Assembly (NCBI GenBank): GCA_963576725.1
Contig: OY755239.1
Coordinates: forward strand, 56,639,453-56,703,452
From: Azorinus chamasolen
Lineage: Eukaryota > Mollusca > Bivalvia > Cardiida > Solecurtidae
Direction of reading: 5' to 3'
Length of the DNA stretch: 64,000 bases
Shown here: piece by piece, positions 41,799 to 50,643 of the stretch
Layout: every line of letters begins with the position of its first letter
Position numbering within the stretch: position 1 is the stretch's first letter
Position numbers and translations under genes: made by a program
Notes under the pieces: generated by a model
What the model was told of the DNA's origin: nothing
Databases searched by the model: none
Seen by the model: the letters and a program-made list of their open reading frames with translations, nothing else

Positions 41799-42039
41799 TT
41801 AACCCTTCGCTTGCTATATACCTACCTGTAAATAGTGAAGACCCAGATGAGACAGCTCCTGCAGGAGTTGTCTCATCAGGGTCTGCACTATTTACAAGTT
41901 GGTTGTGCAACCAGTGCACTCCACAGCAGTGATTGCACAGCGAAATACTTGTACACAGTGAAGATATATGTAATTATACAACAGGGCATGGGTAAAGAAG
42001 GAGAAATGTATTTTAAAAATTCAGCAAGCGAAGGGTTAA
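41799..42039 (+). mobile_element. T5 MITE, complete
   Basis: TTAACCCTTCGCTTGCTAT to AGCAAGCGAAGGGTTAA. Stem GTAAATAGTGAAGACCC / GGGTCTGCACTATTTAC, apex AGCTCCTGCAGGAGTT. Nearly identical to the copies at 47346 and 51031. Confidence 0.92.
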
Positions 42040-42217
42040 AAAGAGTTTAATTTCCGCATCTTATATCTATCTATAAAATAACCATATAATGACTAAACAG
42101 TGCGACATATAAGACCTAGTTCTTGCTTTCTGCGGAACGACAGTGATCACGACAATTCCTAGATGATCGTTCTGCTTAAGTTTCGTCCCACATTAACCGA
42201 TTAGTGCCCATTGTACC

Positions 42218-42446
42218 TTAACCCATTCCCTTATAGGCTAATATTAGATCCAGCCTCTTTGAATGAATCTACCGAAAAGAAGCATTTACTAGAGAAATGG
42301 AAACTTTTAGAATTGTGTAGTTTTGAAACTATTTTGATAAATAGAGCATTTGCTTCTATGGAGCAAATGCTCTATTTATCACAATGGTTTCATTAAGTGA
42401 CTTTTACAGAGGCATATAAAGCTGTATCTATGGAGGACTAGGTTAA
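42218..42446 (+). mobile_element. T2 MITE, complete
   Basis: TTAACCCATTCCCTTATAGGC to GGAGGACTAGGTTAA. Stem ATAAATAGAGCATTTGC / GCAAATGCTCTATTTAT, apex TTCTATGGAG. Confidence 0.9.
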
Positions 42447-42651
42447 AAAGGACATAAATAAACAGTGGTGACCCAGATCAGAAGGCCCCGGAAAGGAATC
42501 CTCTGATCAGAGTCTCCGTTGTTTGCTGATTCCATATATGTCAATGGTTTATTCCAGCAAATATTTTATTTGCTGTACCACCTCCACATGAAAAATGGAT
42601 GAAATCAAAGGTACGATTTATACAGGTTAAATATGGCAATAAATAGGTTAA
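42443..42651 (+). mobile_element. T7 element
   Basis: TTAAAAAGGACATAAATAAACAGTGG to AATAAATAGGTTAA. Contains a decayed core I stem and AATGGTTTATTCCAGCAAAT..TTTGCTGTACC, shared with 50874-51303. Shares TTAA 42443-42446 with the T2 copy. Confidence 0.7.
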
Positions 42652-42725
42652 GCTTGATTCTGTATTTAATTAGACTTAATTCTACTATACAAGTGAAAAA
42701 AGTAGTAAAGATGTTCTTTCCTTAC

Positions 42726-42770
42726 CATTTGAAGCCACACGTTGGCTTTCATGACTTGGTTTTTCTCGTC
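42726..42770 (-). CDS. nAChR beta-like subunit, 45-bp exon
   Basis: Encodes DEKNQVMKANVWLQM exactly, between TTTTACAG and GTAAG, both phase 0. The 45-bp exon with DEKNQ..WLQM is strongly conserved across neuronal nAChR genes. The Trp is the loop D ligand-contact residue on the complementary face. Confidence 0.98.
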
Positions 42771-42884
42771 CTGTAAAAGAAGAAATTACTAGACTTGATT
42801 CGAATTTTTGTTTAGGTTTATATCGGGTTTTACGTCATTTTAATAGTAGTCTATTTCAGTCATATCACGACGTCTAGCTAATTA

Positions 42885-43100
42885 CAGGTGGAGGAAGACC
42901 CCAGAGGTTCTTCTGTGCAGGGAACAAATTGCATTGTTTCGTGCACAGAAGAGCATCAGGGAAGAACCACCGACCTATCGCAAGCCAGCTGGAAGGCTTC
43001 CTAACATGAAAAATGCAAATGCCCAGACCGGGATTCGAACCCACAGCGCTGAGGGGCTAAGCGATTGTCAGTTGCTTAGCCCCTTACTTGATTCGGGAAG
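42885..43100 (-). mobile_element. SINE with tRNA head and Meta-like domain
   Basis: Read on the minus strand: tRNA-like head with B box GGGTTCGAATCCCGG (43031-43042 region), then GCCTTCCAGCTGGCTTGCGATAGGTCGGTGGTTCTTCC, and a tail with CTCTGGGGTCTTCCTCCACC. The central GGTCGGTGGTTCT..GGGGTCTTCCTCCACC resembles, from memory, the Meta domain of animal SINEs. Lies in the intron upstream of the 45-bp exon. Confidence 0.75.
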
Positions 43101-43104
43101 CATA

Positions 43105-43378
43105 TACAGTTGAACTTCGATATCTCGAACTCGGATAACTTCAAACTTACAACACTCCAAAATGTATCGCTTCAGATATCTAGAAATACGTGTGCCAGCT
43201 TAATACAGGTGTTCAGGGTCTGCTCTGTTTGATTATGGATAATGTAGATATGATTCTACAGTTTTTGTCTGAGCTAAAATATCCTGTATTCATATACAAT
43301 TTTAAAAAGCAATCTACATGTAATTGATATTCATGATGGCATTATTCTTACATGTACAGTACTAGTGAACAGGGAAAT
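43105..43378. mobile_element. P2-left / T1-right fusion
   Basis: TACAGTTGAACTTCGATATCTCGAAC through GCCAGCTTAATACAGGT is P2. From about 43211 GTTCAGGGTCTGCTCTGTTTG..CATGATGGCATTATTCTTACATG is T1 in reverse. Confidence 0.7.
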
Positions 43379-43486
43379 GAAAACTACATACCGTAGTAAG
43401 CTAATTACAGACCGTATAGACTCTAATCAAAGATCTCTTGGTTAAAATTAACACTAGTAATTAACAGTATGCGAACACATAATGTA

Positions 43487-43800
43487 GTGACAGGGAGATA
43501 GAGAGGGGATAGCGAGAGAGGAGAGAGAGACAGAAAGAAAGTGAGAGGAGAGAGAGCACGAGAGGGAATGCAGAGAAAGATAGAAGGCGGAGAGAGAGAA
43601 AGAGATGGAGATTTTGAAAGAGAGAGAGAAGAAAGATACACAATAACATTATACTGAAACAGCCAGAAATAGACAGACAGAGACAGAGACGAGAGAGACA
43701 AGGGAAGAGAGCGAGAGAGTAGATAGAGAGGCAAACAGACAGTGCCAGAGAGATAGAGAGACGGACATACAGACATAGAGAGATAGAGAGAGAAAGAGGG
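43487..43800. repeat. GA-rich simple sequence
   Basis: GAGAGA with interspersed CAGACAG and GATAGA units. Three long Ser/Leu frames on the minus strand are artefacts of it. Confidence 0.95.
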
Positions 43801-43895
43801 GGTACAATGAAAGAAATATAGTGGAACATATACAGGGAGGACATAAAGCATTTGACAGTTTATCGAACAAATACATTGTAGCTTATTCTTATCCA

Positions 43896-43970
43896 GTCAC
43901 TACAGAGATAACCCATATCAGACAGTTCATTAATTTCGGTATTGTTTGATCAGGGTCTATTACGATCGGT
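43896..43970. repeat. Decayed core I hairpin
   Basis: AACCCATATCAGACAGTTC and GTTTGATCAGGGTCTATTACG. No outer arms found. Confidence 0.45.
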
Positions 43971-44351
43971 TATACGTGCCCATTACAGTTTCAATTAGTG
44001 GCAATATATTTCCTTATTATATGTTTTAATACAAAACATGGTTTATTCATAATGGACGGAACCTTGTCTGCATATTCACAAAATACAGATTTTATTAAAC
44101 ATATTTTTCAGTATTATTGTATACATTGTATTTATATGCATTGGATATACTCAGTTTTGTATTTGTAATTTATTTATGTGAAACGCTTTTGAACGCACGT
44201 ATCCTGTGAGAAGAGCGCTATATAAATGTGGTTATATAATAAAAAAAATAATTTCCTCAACAAGTCAATCTGTAAGTCAATCAATCGTTTAATTGCATTC
44301 AATATCACAAGACAAACAACAATTCAACAACATACACGGCAGTAAAGACTA

Positions 44352-44378
<27 letters not shown>
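44352..44378. repeat. (AC)n microsatellite
   Basis: About 13 AC units, 14 bp from an nAChR exon (GT-rich in the transcript just after the donor). Confidence 0.97.
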
Positions 44379-44382
<4 letters not shown>

Positions 44383-44392
44383 ATGAACTTAC

Positions 44393-44538
44393 TATGTCTA
44401 TTATCTGACTGAGCTGTACGCTGAACTGCACTTGCACGATTTCCGATATGTTTTTTACAGGACGTACGAGCGGGCTGTATTTGGCGGGATCGAACAAGTC
44501 AGCAACCAGACACTCATACCGCTCTTGAATCGTCAGAT
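44393..44538 (-). CDS. nAChR beta-like subunit, N-terminal ligand-binding exon
   Basis: 146 bp: two bases completing a split codon plus 48 codons, between TTTTGTCTACAG and GTAAGT. Reads LTIQERYECLVADLFDP, YSPLVRPVKNISE (glycosylation site NIS), and QFSVQLSQIIDI, the conserved nAChR N-terminal helix and first strands. Needs an upstream exon ending in phase 1. The exon at 51694 fits that phase. Confidence 0.95.
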
Positions 44539-44578
44539 CTGTAGACAAAATAACAGAATAGTATTATTATACATGTAC

Positions 44579-44756
44579 CAGAGGTTCAGATTAAAACATT
44601 TTCAAGGATAGCTCCTTTATCTCACCACCGAACCCCTATGTTGTGACCACTCTTTAGAATCGTCTCTTCGAGACGATTCTAAAGAGTGGTCACAGCATAG
44701 GGTTTGGTAGAGAAATTATTTTAGCATTTCAGTTCACACCTTTATCTATTGCTCTG
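44579..44756. mobile_element. H1 MITE, perfect hairpin
   Basis: CAGAGGTTCAG to TTATCTATTGCTCTG. Stem GTGACCACTCTTTAGAATCGTC perfect around TCTTCGAGA. 40 bp upstream of an nAChR exon acceptor. Confidence 0.87.
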
Positions 44757-44881
44757 AGTACACTGTAGAAAACACATAAAGCGACTACCATAGGAATCTA
44801 ATTCCGGGTCTGTGAGGAAGGTGTGATCACACAGCTCATACATATACTCTCCAACCCCATCTGGAGTGTTTGTAAGGGCGC

Positions 44882-45013
44882 TTAACCCTTTCCCTCAAAA
44901 TTATAATTTTTGCCAACAGGGTAGGGCCGAACCAGGTTGCCTTATAGGAGCCGTATGATTCAGGGTCTGCTATGTTTGCTTTTGATATTAGTATAAATCT
45001 TAATCTACATGCA
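44882..45013 (-). mobile_element. T1 fragment, reverse
   Basis: TTAACCCTTTCCCTCAAAATT, ACAGGGTAGGGCCGAACCAGG, GAGCCGTATGATTCAGGGTCTGC. The distal arm is lost. Confidence 0.62.
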
Positions 45014-45024
45014 GTGTCTATACA

Positions 45025-45231
45025 CAGTAAAACCTCTCTAAATCGAACATATAATTTAGTATAAATATCGGTCTTGAATACAGGTGGCAGCTTAATGCAG
45101 GGTGATACTCATACAGAAAGCTCCTCTAGGAGCTTTCTGCATGACTTTAACCCTGCATTAAGCAGCCACCTGCCTAAAAAGTATCTAAATTCTTCTCTAC
45201 TAGAATTCCGGTTTAGAGGGGTTTTACTGTA
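45025..45231. mobile_element. P1 MITE
   Basis: CAGTAAAACCTCTCTAAATCG to CCGGTTTAGAGGGGTTTTACTGTA. Apex GCTCCTCTAGGAGC, stem near-perfect. Confidence 0.88.
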
Positions 45232-45539
45232 TACCAAAAAAGGCTGTGTACATAAATTATGCTTTTGTAAACATTCAGCTAATACCAAATAATGTTGTCA
45301 TTTTTTCTGACACTGATATTAAACAGTGAAATATGTTGGTAGTTTTTACTTTGTTCTAGATTATTATAGTGTAGGCCCTTACGTGAATTGGATAAGTAGG
45401 ACATCCCGGATCGACGATCTAATTTTAATACAGTTACCTTTCTTCTAAACATTAACCCGCTGTCAAAAATAATATCTGATCAATTTCTGACCTGAATTTT
45501 TACTAATTCCGAATCGACAAATCTCTTGAAAAACTATTG

Positions 45540-45654
45540 AGCGAGCGTCAAACTGCTTAGATCCTAACGAGACGCAGTGATATTAAACGTCTGATCTGGA
45601 TCCAAACTGTTTGCAGATACGAGTCAACTCGATATGGGCGGGATATGGGTTAAA
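45540..45654. mobile_element. T4-like fragment
   Basis: TCAAACTGCTTAGATCCTAACGAGACG / AACGTCTGATCTGGATCCAAACTGTTTGC and ATATGGGTTAA end. 45240-45540 holds no recognised feature. Confidence 0.55.
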
Positions 45655-45925
45655 ACATAACTGAGTTTCTCTTTCTCCCCAGACTCTGTCAGTTTTTATT
45701 TCTTATTTTCATATCACTGTCATTTCAGATTTGTACCTCAGATTGGCTTGCCTCTGATATTTGTGTTTAGCACCCCTCATAAAGCAGCAAAGAATCCTTG
45801 CTGGGTTGTTTTGTATATTTCACGCTTAAGACGTACAACGTGTGCAGTTAATTTTGAAAAAAAGTATTATATATACGTACATGTATACTGAATGTAAACG
45901 AGTTTTGATCCTGATAAGCTGCTTG

Positions 45926-46111
45926 TGATGAACCCTCTAAACCGAATGTTGGAGACAGGTTGCCGCTTCATTCAGGATGATATACACGCAGAGAGCTCCT
46001 CCTAGGAGCTTTCTGAATGACTCATCCTGCATTAAGCAACCACCTATCTTTATAGTGAAGTATCTAAATTCTTCTCTATTAGAATTCCGGTTTAGAGGTT
46101 TTTTTTCTGTA
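45926..46111. mobile_element. P1 MITE, first of a tandem pair
   Basis: AACCCTCTAAACCGAATG to CGGTTTAGAGGTTTTTTTTCTGTA. The left end is shortened. Confidence 0.82.
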
Positions 46112-46306
46112 CAGTAAACCCCTCTAAACCGGACGTTCAATTTTGTATAAATATCGATCTTGGAGACAGGTGACACCTTAATGCAGGGTGAAAGTCATGC
46201 AGAAAGCTCCTCTAGGAGCTTTCTGCTTGACTTTCACGCTGCATTAAGCAGTCACCTGCCAAAAAATATCTAAATTAGAATTCCGGTTTAGAGAGGTTCT
46301 ACTGTA
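46110..46306. mobile_element. P1 MITE, second of the pair
   Basis: TACAGTAAACCCCTCTAAACCGG to GTTTAGAGAGGTTCTACTGTA. Shares the TA at 46110-46111 with its neighbour. Apex GCTCCTCTAGGAGC. Confidence 0.9.
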
Positions 46307-46558
46307 TTTCAAGCATGTCAAACATATCAAACAATCTAAACAAGATGGATACTTCGGCGTCCAGCTGAAACTCAATTTGAAGATGTGTTCGAACAGAAAT
46401 GCAAGGGAAATGTCAATTCAAAAGTTGAAGCTGACGCCAAACAAACTTAATAAGCGCTGAATTCATTAAATCAAAATCGAGTCTAGCGTGTGGATATGAG
46501 TTCATTCTTGTTCGTAAAAATGCTTACCTCTTCAGAACGGTAAACAAGTCACTAATGT

Positions 46559-46632
46559 CCTTTGCAAACAATGTAGACCAATGTGAAATGGCTCCCAGAG
46601 GATTCATCTCACGAGAGCGTGTACAGTTTGTC
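46559..46632. repeat. Decayed core I hairpin
   Basis: TTTGCAAACAATGTAGACCAATGTGAAATGGCTCC with GAGGATTCATCTCACGAGAG. Confidence 0.45.
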
Positions 46633-46761
46633 GTGTTATTTCTTTAAACACAGTAAGCTAGACCTTTTCGAATATTCGAATAGTCAATTAAAATATTCAG
46701 CAATGAAAGAGTCAAGCGTAATATTTCTATAAATAAAGAGACTCGGTGTTTTTTAAATCCC

Positions 46762-46954
46762 TTTTGTCTCCATAATGCACCACAGCGAACGTGATCAGGG
46801 ACTTCAGCATTTGCCTCAACCTCTATTCCATGTCTACGGTTTAGCTCTTTGACATTTTTCATTCATTTATCTCAGTTAATCAATTTACATAAAAAATACT
46901 TTGACGAAATTGGGTTGCAGACGACAACTAGAAATTTGTCGCCGAAAGGGTTAA
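46762..46954 (-). mobile_element. T3 MITE, hairpin deleted
   Basis: TAATGCACCACAGCGAACGTGATCAGGGACTTCAGC then CAGACGACAACTAGAAATTTG..AAAGGGTTAA. Confidence 0.75.
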
Positions 46955-47089
46955 TAAATCATGACCATTGTAATAACAGTGCTTGGGCCATTTGTACAGA
47001 TTTCACTGAACAATAGTTACTTATACTGTAATACATGTAGTAAAAGTTGTGTAATGTCATAATTGTTTGTTTTTTTCTTGTTGCTAGTG

Positions 47090-47293
47090 ATACTCGCTGC
47101 CAGTGTCGCATCTATTATTACCTATGGAAAAGGGTTTGAATCCAGATGAGACGCCGATTAACTTCATCGGGATCCAAACTGTTTGTTGCTATGGGAAGAT
47201 GTTTACACAGCAAATGGGAGAAATATAAACAAACGGAAATTGTAGCAGAGGGCAAATTTTGCAAATGACAATAACTGGCAGCAAAAGAGTTTA
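47090..47293 (+). mobile_element. T4 MITE
   Basis: CTCGCTGCCAGTGTCGCATCT to ACTGGCAGCAAAAGAGTTTA. Core TTTGAATCCAGATGAGACGCCG / CATCGGGATCCAAACTG. Confidence 0.75.
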
Positions 47294-47345
47294 TGCAAGA
47301 TAAGAGTAATATTGAAAGTGTTTTCTTGTAGAATTATGTCTTGCA

Positions 47346-47603
47346 TTAACCATTCTCTTGCTGAATTTTAAAATACATTTCTCCTTCTTTACCCATGCCC
47401 TGTTGTATAATTACATATATCTTCACTGTGTACAAGTATTTCGCTGTGCAATCACTGCTGTGGAGTGCACTGGTTGCACAATCAACTTGTAAATAGTGCA
47501 GACCCTGATGAGACAGCTCCTATAGGAGCTGTCTCATCCGGGTCTTCACTATTTACAGGTACAAATGTAGGTATATTGACGTGAATAGCAAGCGAAGGGT
47601 TAA
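47346..47603 (-). mobile_element. T5 MITE, best-preserved hairpin
   Basis: TTAACCATTCTCTTGCTG to AGCAAGCGAAGGGTTAA. Apex AGCTCCTATAGGAGCT (GCTCC at 47516). Confidence 0.93.
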
Positions 47604-47657
47604 GTCACCATCAGCTTCTGCAGTCAGCTTCCTCTCGATTTATATCCTGCTGATTGC

Positions 47658-47869
47658 TTAACCCTCTACTCCATGAATAGTCATGTAAGAATTAATGACG
47701 TCATAAATATCAATCACATCCATTTGTATAATGGCATAGTAACACAGGAAGTTTGGTCATCGAAGAAAGTAAGGAGTCGTGTCTATATTATTTCATACGC
47801 AAACAGAGCAGACATATGTTTGCAATGGCATATAATGGCGTATTTATGGAGTACAATGTAAAAGGTTAA
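47658..47869 (+). mobile_element. T1 MITE with the hairpin removed
   Basis: TTAACCCTCTACTCCATGAATAGTCATG to GAGTACAATGTAAAAGGTTAA. GCAAACAGAGCAGACA is followed at once by TATGTTTGC, so most of the stem-loop is cleanly absent. Confidence 0.85.
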
Positions 47870-48191
47870 CTCAGGATGAAAGTAATGCGGCATAATCCTA
47901 TGGAGCTTTCAGCAAAGTTTCTTTTCCTGTATTAACCATTTCGGCGCCAAATTTCTAATTGTCGTCTGCAAACCAATTTTGTTAAATCATTCGGTAAAAT
48001 AAGGAAATAAATAAATTTGAGTTTGAGTTTGAGACAAAAAGTGAAGTCCCTGATCAAGGCGGCGTCTGATCTGGGACTGCACTATTTGTCGTGGTGCATT
48101 TTTGCAACATTGGCGGTGAAAGGGTTAAGCTACCACATGCCCTACAGATCATTCCTCTTTTGCATGGTGGTCTTTTAGAGAAGTTTTATAG
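47870..48191. mobile_element. P3/P4-type MITE interrupted by T3
   Basis: CAGGATGAAAGTAATGCGG..TATGGAGCTTTCAGC..TTCCTGTA, then after 48128 GCTACCACATGCCC..GTCTTTTAGAGAAGTTTTATAGTA. The left terminus is missing. Confidence 0.62.
47932..48128 (+). mobile_element. T3 MITE in the stem TTAA of a P element
   Basis: TTAACCATTTCGGCGCC to GGCGGTGAAAGGGTTAA. Flanked by CTGTA and GCTACC, restoring the core II stem motif CTG(C/T)ATTAAGCTACC. One core arm is deleted (CCCTGATCAAGGCGG). Confidence 0.88.
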
Positions 48192-48275
48192 TATATGTTG
48201 AGATATACCTAAGCTCAGTTCCCTGTCTCGGACATCATGAAGGAAAATCCACTAGCCAGGTATGGCAAATTATCT

Positions 48276-48831
48276 GACCGTTTAATTCGTGAATTTCATG
48301 TAATAAATAATGACACCATGCATATTAATCAGATGAATTTGTTACTGGTTCGAATATGAACAGAGTAAGTGTTGGTACTGGCAGAAACTGTGTAATCAGT
48401 GTTGAACTTTGATATCTCGAACTCGGATAACTCGAACTGTGGGATAACTCGAACAAAAAGTTTAGCCCTTCCAAAACTTACAATACAGAATTGCTCTAAA
48501 CTGTATCGCTACAGATATCTAGAAACACGTGTTGCAGCTTAATACAGGTCTAACGTAATGCTGAAAGCTCCTACAGGAGCTTTCAGCATTACATTAGACC
48601 TGTTTTAAGCTGTGAACTCGAGAAATTGTTCAGATCTAATTTGTATGGTTCCTTGAAGTTCGAGTTATCGAAGTTCATTTCATATGCAAACAGAGCCAAC
48701 CCTGGAGAGTACTTATGTCTGTTGTCCAATCTTTCCTCTATTCAATAAAACATATTGTTGAAATCAAAATCAACCCTGATCAGACGGTTGTTTGCAAAGA
48801 GCTTGAATGACACAAGGAGAAAATAGTTAAA
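48276..48831 (+). mobile_element. T1 MITE interrupted by P2
   Basis: CCGTTTAATTCGTGAATTTCATG.., GGCAGAAACTGTGTAATCAG | P2 | TTCATATGCAAACAGAGC.., then CCCTGATCAGACGG and GGAGAAAATAGTTAA. Confidence 0.75.
48397..48679. mobile_element. P2 MITE, complete
   Basis: GTTGAACTTTGATATCTCGAACTC to GAGTTATCGAAGTTCA. Stem CAGGTCTAACGTAATGCTG.. around GCTCCTACAGGAGC, near perfect. Confidence 0.87.
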
Positions 48832-49400
48832 TCAAAATTATGCTGTTATTAGACTAATGACCAATCTAGCACAGGTCCAATATAAATCGATTGTAGAAAC
48901 TGCGATGCCAGTAGCAAGATAAAGACAGCAACTATGCTGTCTTGCTTATTGCACGAAGGAACCGCGTTCCTATCTGGGAGGTTATCGCTACTGGGGAGAG
49001 AGGTTGGCTGTAAATCCATCACGGTGTCGTAAGAAATTAGATCAACTTCCAAACTGGCTCTTAATTAGCGATAAACATATAGCGTTATTAGACAACGCCA
49101 GGGGTGAAGTGGCTCTGCTGCCAAGGGGTTCGTTAAGAGGAATGTTTAACACTTCTCATGGTACGCGCGACCTGACTAGCATTTTACAAATCAGCCTGGG
49201 TCCAGCTGAGAACAACTCAACGTTTCATCAGAATCAAAGGCCAAGCTGTTTGACACTCGATCACTAGTTTTAAATAGCTGGAGCGAATCCATTTCGTAAA
49301 ACTTGTAACACGTCAGAATTTTAGTAAACTTTGTTTTTTTTCAGCATGACAACGGGTAACATGTAGTTTATGTTGAATTTTTTGCGTTATACTTATTCTT
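48832..49400. other. Intron/intergenic, GC-richer, unassigned
   Basis: 48860-49265 is less AT-rich than its surroundings, with open frames on both strands (48849-49052 minus, 49004-49267 plus). No family resemblance or conserved motif. Could be an unrecognised element or coding relic. Confidence 0.3.
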
Positions 49401-49404
49401 GTAA

Positions 49405-49490
49405 TTAAAGAAGCTAAGTAGTTTAGTGGTTTTGCTATACAATAATTTGTTTAATGTATAGCACAATCACTAAGCTACTTAGCCCGTCTT
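49405..49490. repeat. Foldback F4
   Basis: GCTAAGTAGTTTAGTG..TTTTGCTATAC inverted as GTATAGCAC..CACTAAGCTACTTAGC. Confidence 0.82.
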
Positions 49491-49498
49491 AGCGATTA

Positions 49499-49709
49499 TT
49501 AACATATCCCCTCAGCTTGACGAATTTTGACGGCTCTCTAAAAATCCCTTTCTGAAGTCTGAAGCTATTGTGATAAATAAAGCATGCGCTTATATTTGTT
49601 CTCACAATAACACAATTCCAAAAGTTTCCTTTTCACTAGTAAATTATCTTTTTCTGCAACTCCATTAAAAGAATGTGGTCCAAAAATAGCTTATGAGAGA
49701 ATGGGTTAA
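49499..49709 (-). mobile_element. T2 MITE, diverged
   Basis: TTAACATATCCCCTCAGCTTGACG to GAGAGAATGGGTTAA. One stem arm is eroded (ATAAAGCATGCGC). Confidence 0.78.
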
Positions 49710-49730
49710 AACGAAATCTAGTTTTTGGTC

Positions 49731-49857
49731 TTTATCCTGTTGCTCATGAATATTCATGTAAGAAATAATGATACAATGAATATTAATCAGATTAGTTATT
49801 TATGTAAAAGGAAGTTTTTGGCTGGATAGAAACTATAAAATCAAATTTATTCAAGAC
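49731..49857 (+). mobile_element. T1 left half
   Basis: TTGCTCATGAATATTCATGTAAGAAATAATG through GGCTGGATAGAAACTATAAAATC. Stops where foldback F5 begins. Confidence 0.65.
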
Positions 49858-50006
49858 ATAACAAATTTGCAGCTGTGCATTATCGCGCATTAGATCACAG
49901 TTATGAGTTGAGATGTGGAATTATTAGATTTTATTACCCACATCTCAACGACTACATGTAACTGTGATCTAATGCGCGGTAATGCACAGCTACGAATTTG
50001 ATCAAT
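49858..50006. repeat. Foldback F5
   Basis: AAATTTGCAGCTGTGCATTA..GCGCATTAGATCACAGTTA..GTTGAGATGTGG inverted as CCACATCTCAAC..AACTGTGATCTAATGCGCGGTAATGCACAGCTACGAATTT. Confidence 0.87.
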
Positions 50007-50009
50007 TTG

Positions 50010-50460
50010 ATATTTCGATTCTAACACGACTTTGTTAATCAAAAATACTTTTCCCGGAGAATACGGCAAAACCGGAAGCGTTGTCAGTGGTTACACCATT
50101 TTTGCTGTTACATTCACTCTACACGACTTTCCCCCATGATGTTGTACGAGTTAAGGGCCACATCTCAACAGAAAACACCAATTCCAAGTCAAAATGCTTC
50201 ATCTTTCACATTGAAGCAAACAACTTTAACATTTACATCATGTCTGCACACCTCTATGCCAGAGCCATCGTATTTACAGATTTAGAAATGTGAAATTACA
50301 TTTGACAGTATACATCACGTGATTTAAGGAATTGTATTCATAAATTTCGCGTGTGGGGAAAATGGAACAGCCGATAGAAATGCCGCGGGTGCAGTTCATT
50401 ATCACGGATTAAAGCACATTTCTCGGTATTCTTTGCTTATATGCTGTAGGTTCAAAGTTG
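50010..50460. other. Unassigned
   Basis: No recognised gene. An open plus frame at 50081-50293 has no family resemblance. Confidence 0.4.
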
Positions 50461-50470
50461 TGTTTCCATA

Positions 50471-50570
50471 ATCAAACAAGTAGACACTGATCAGAAAACT
50501 CCTACATGAGCGTCTGACCTGGATCTACTTTGTCTAAAAAGGCGTCAATATGTTCTCTGACGTAAAGGAT
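50471..50570 (+). mobile_element. T1 core and right-arm relic
   Basis: AATCAAACAAGTAGACACTGATCAGAA and GCGTCTGACCTGGATCTAC, then AAAGGCGTCAATATG. Confidence 0.5.
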
Positions 50571-50643
50571 CGGAAGTTATAACAAAACGTTTCAAGTATA
50601 TAATGCAATAATAAACTGACTAACCCATAGTGTATAGTATCCT

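Noticed and set aside
41401..41919. 172-codon His/Ser/Leu-rich frame
   Set aside because: Derives from the GAT/GAA microsatellite and the adjacent T5 element.
41835..42050. Recurring frame with LHYLQVxCATSALHSSDCTAKYLY (also at 51077, 23952, 47346 region)
   Set aside because: Translation of T5 MITE copies, not a gene family.
43020..43100. Functional tRNA gene
   Set aside because: The B box is good, but the sequence continues into a SINE body and no complete cloverleaf with a plausible anticodon arm could be drawn.
43423..43876. Long Ser/Leu-rich minus-strand open frames (75-142 codons)
   Set aside because: They are translations of the GA-rich simple sequence at 43487-43800.
48849..49267. 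Overlapping frames on both strands in a GC-richer patch
   Set aside because: No motif recognised. The hydrophobic stretch VAVFILLLASQF has no start codon in signal-peptide position and no phase-matched donor for the nAChR gene.
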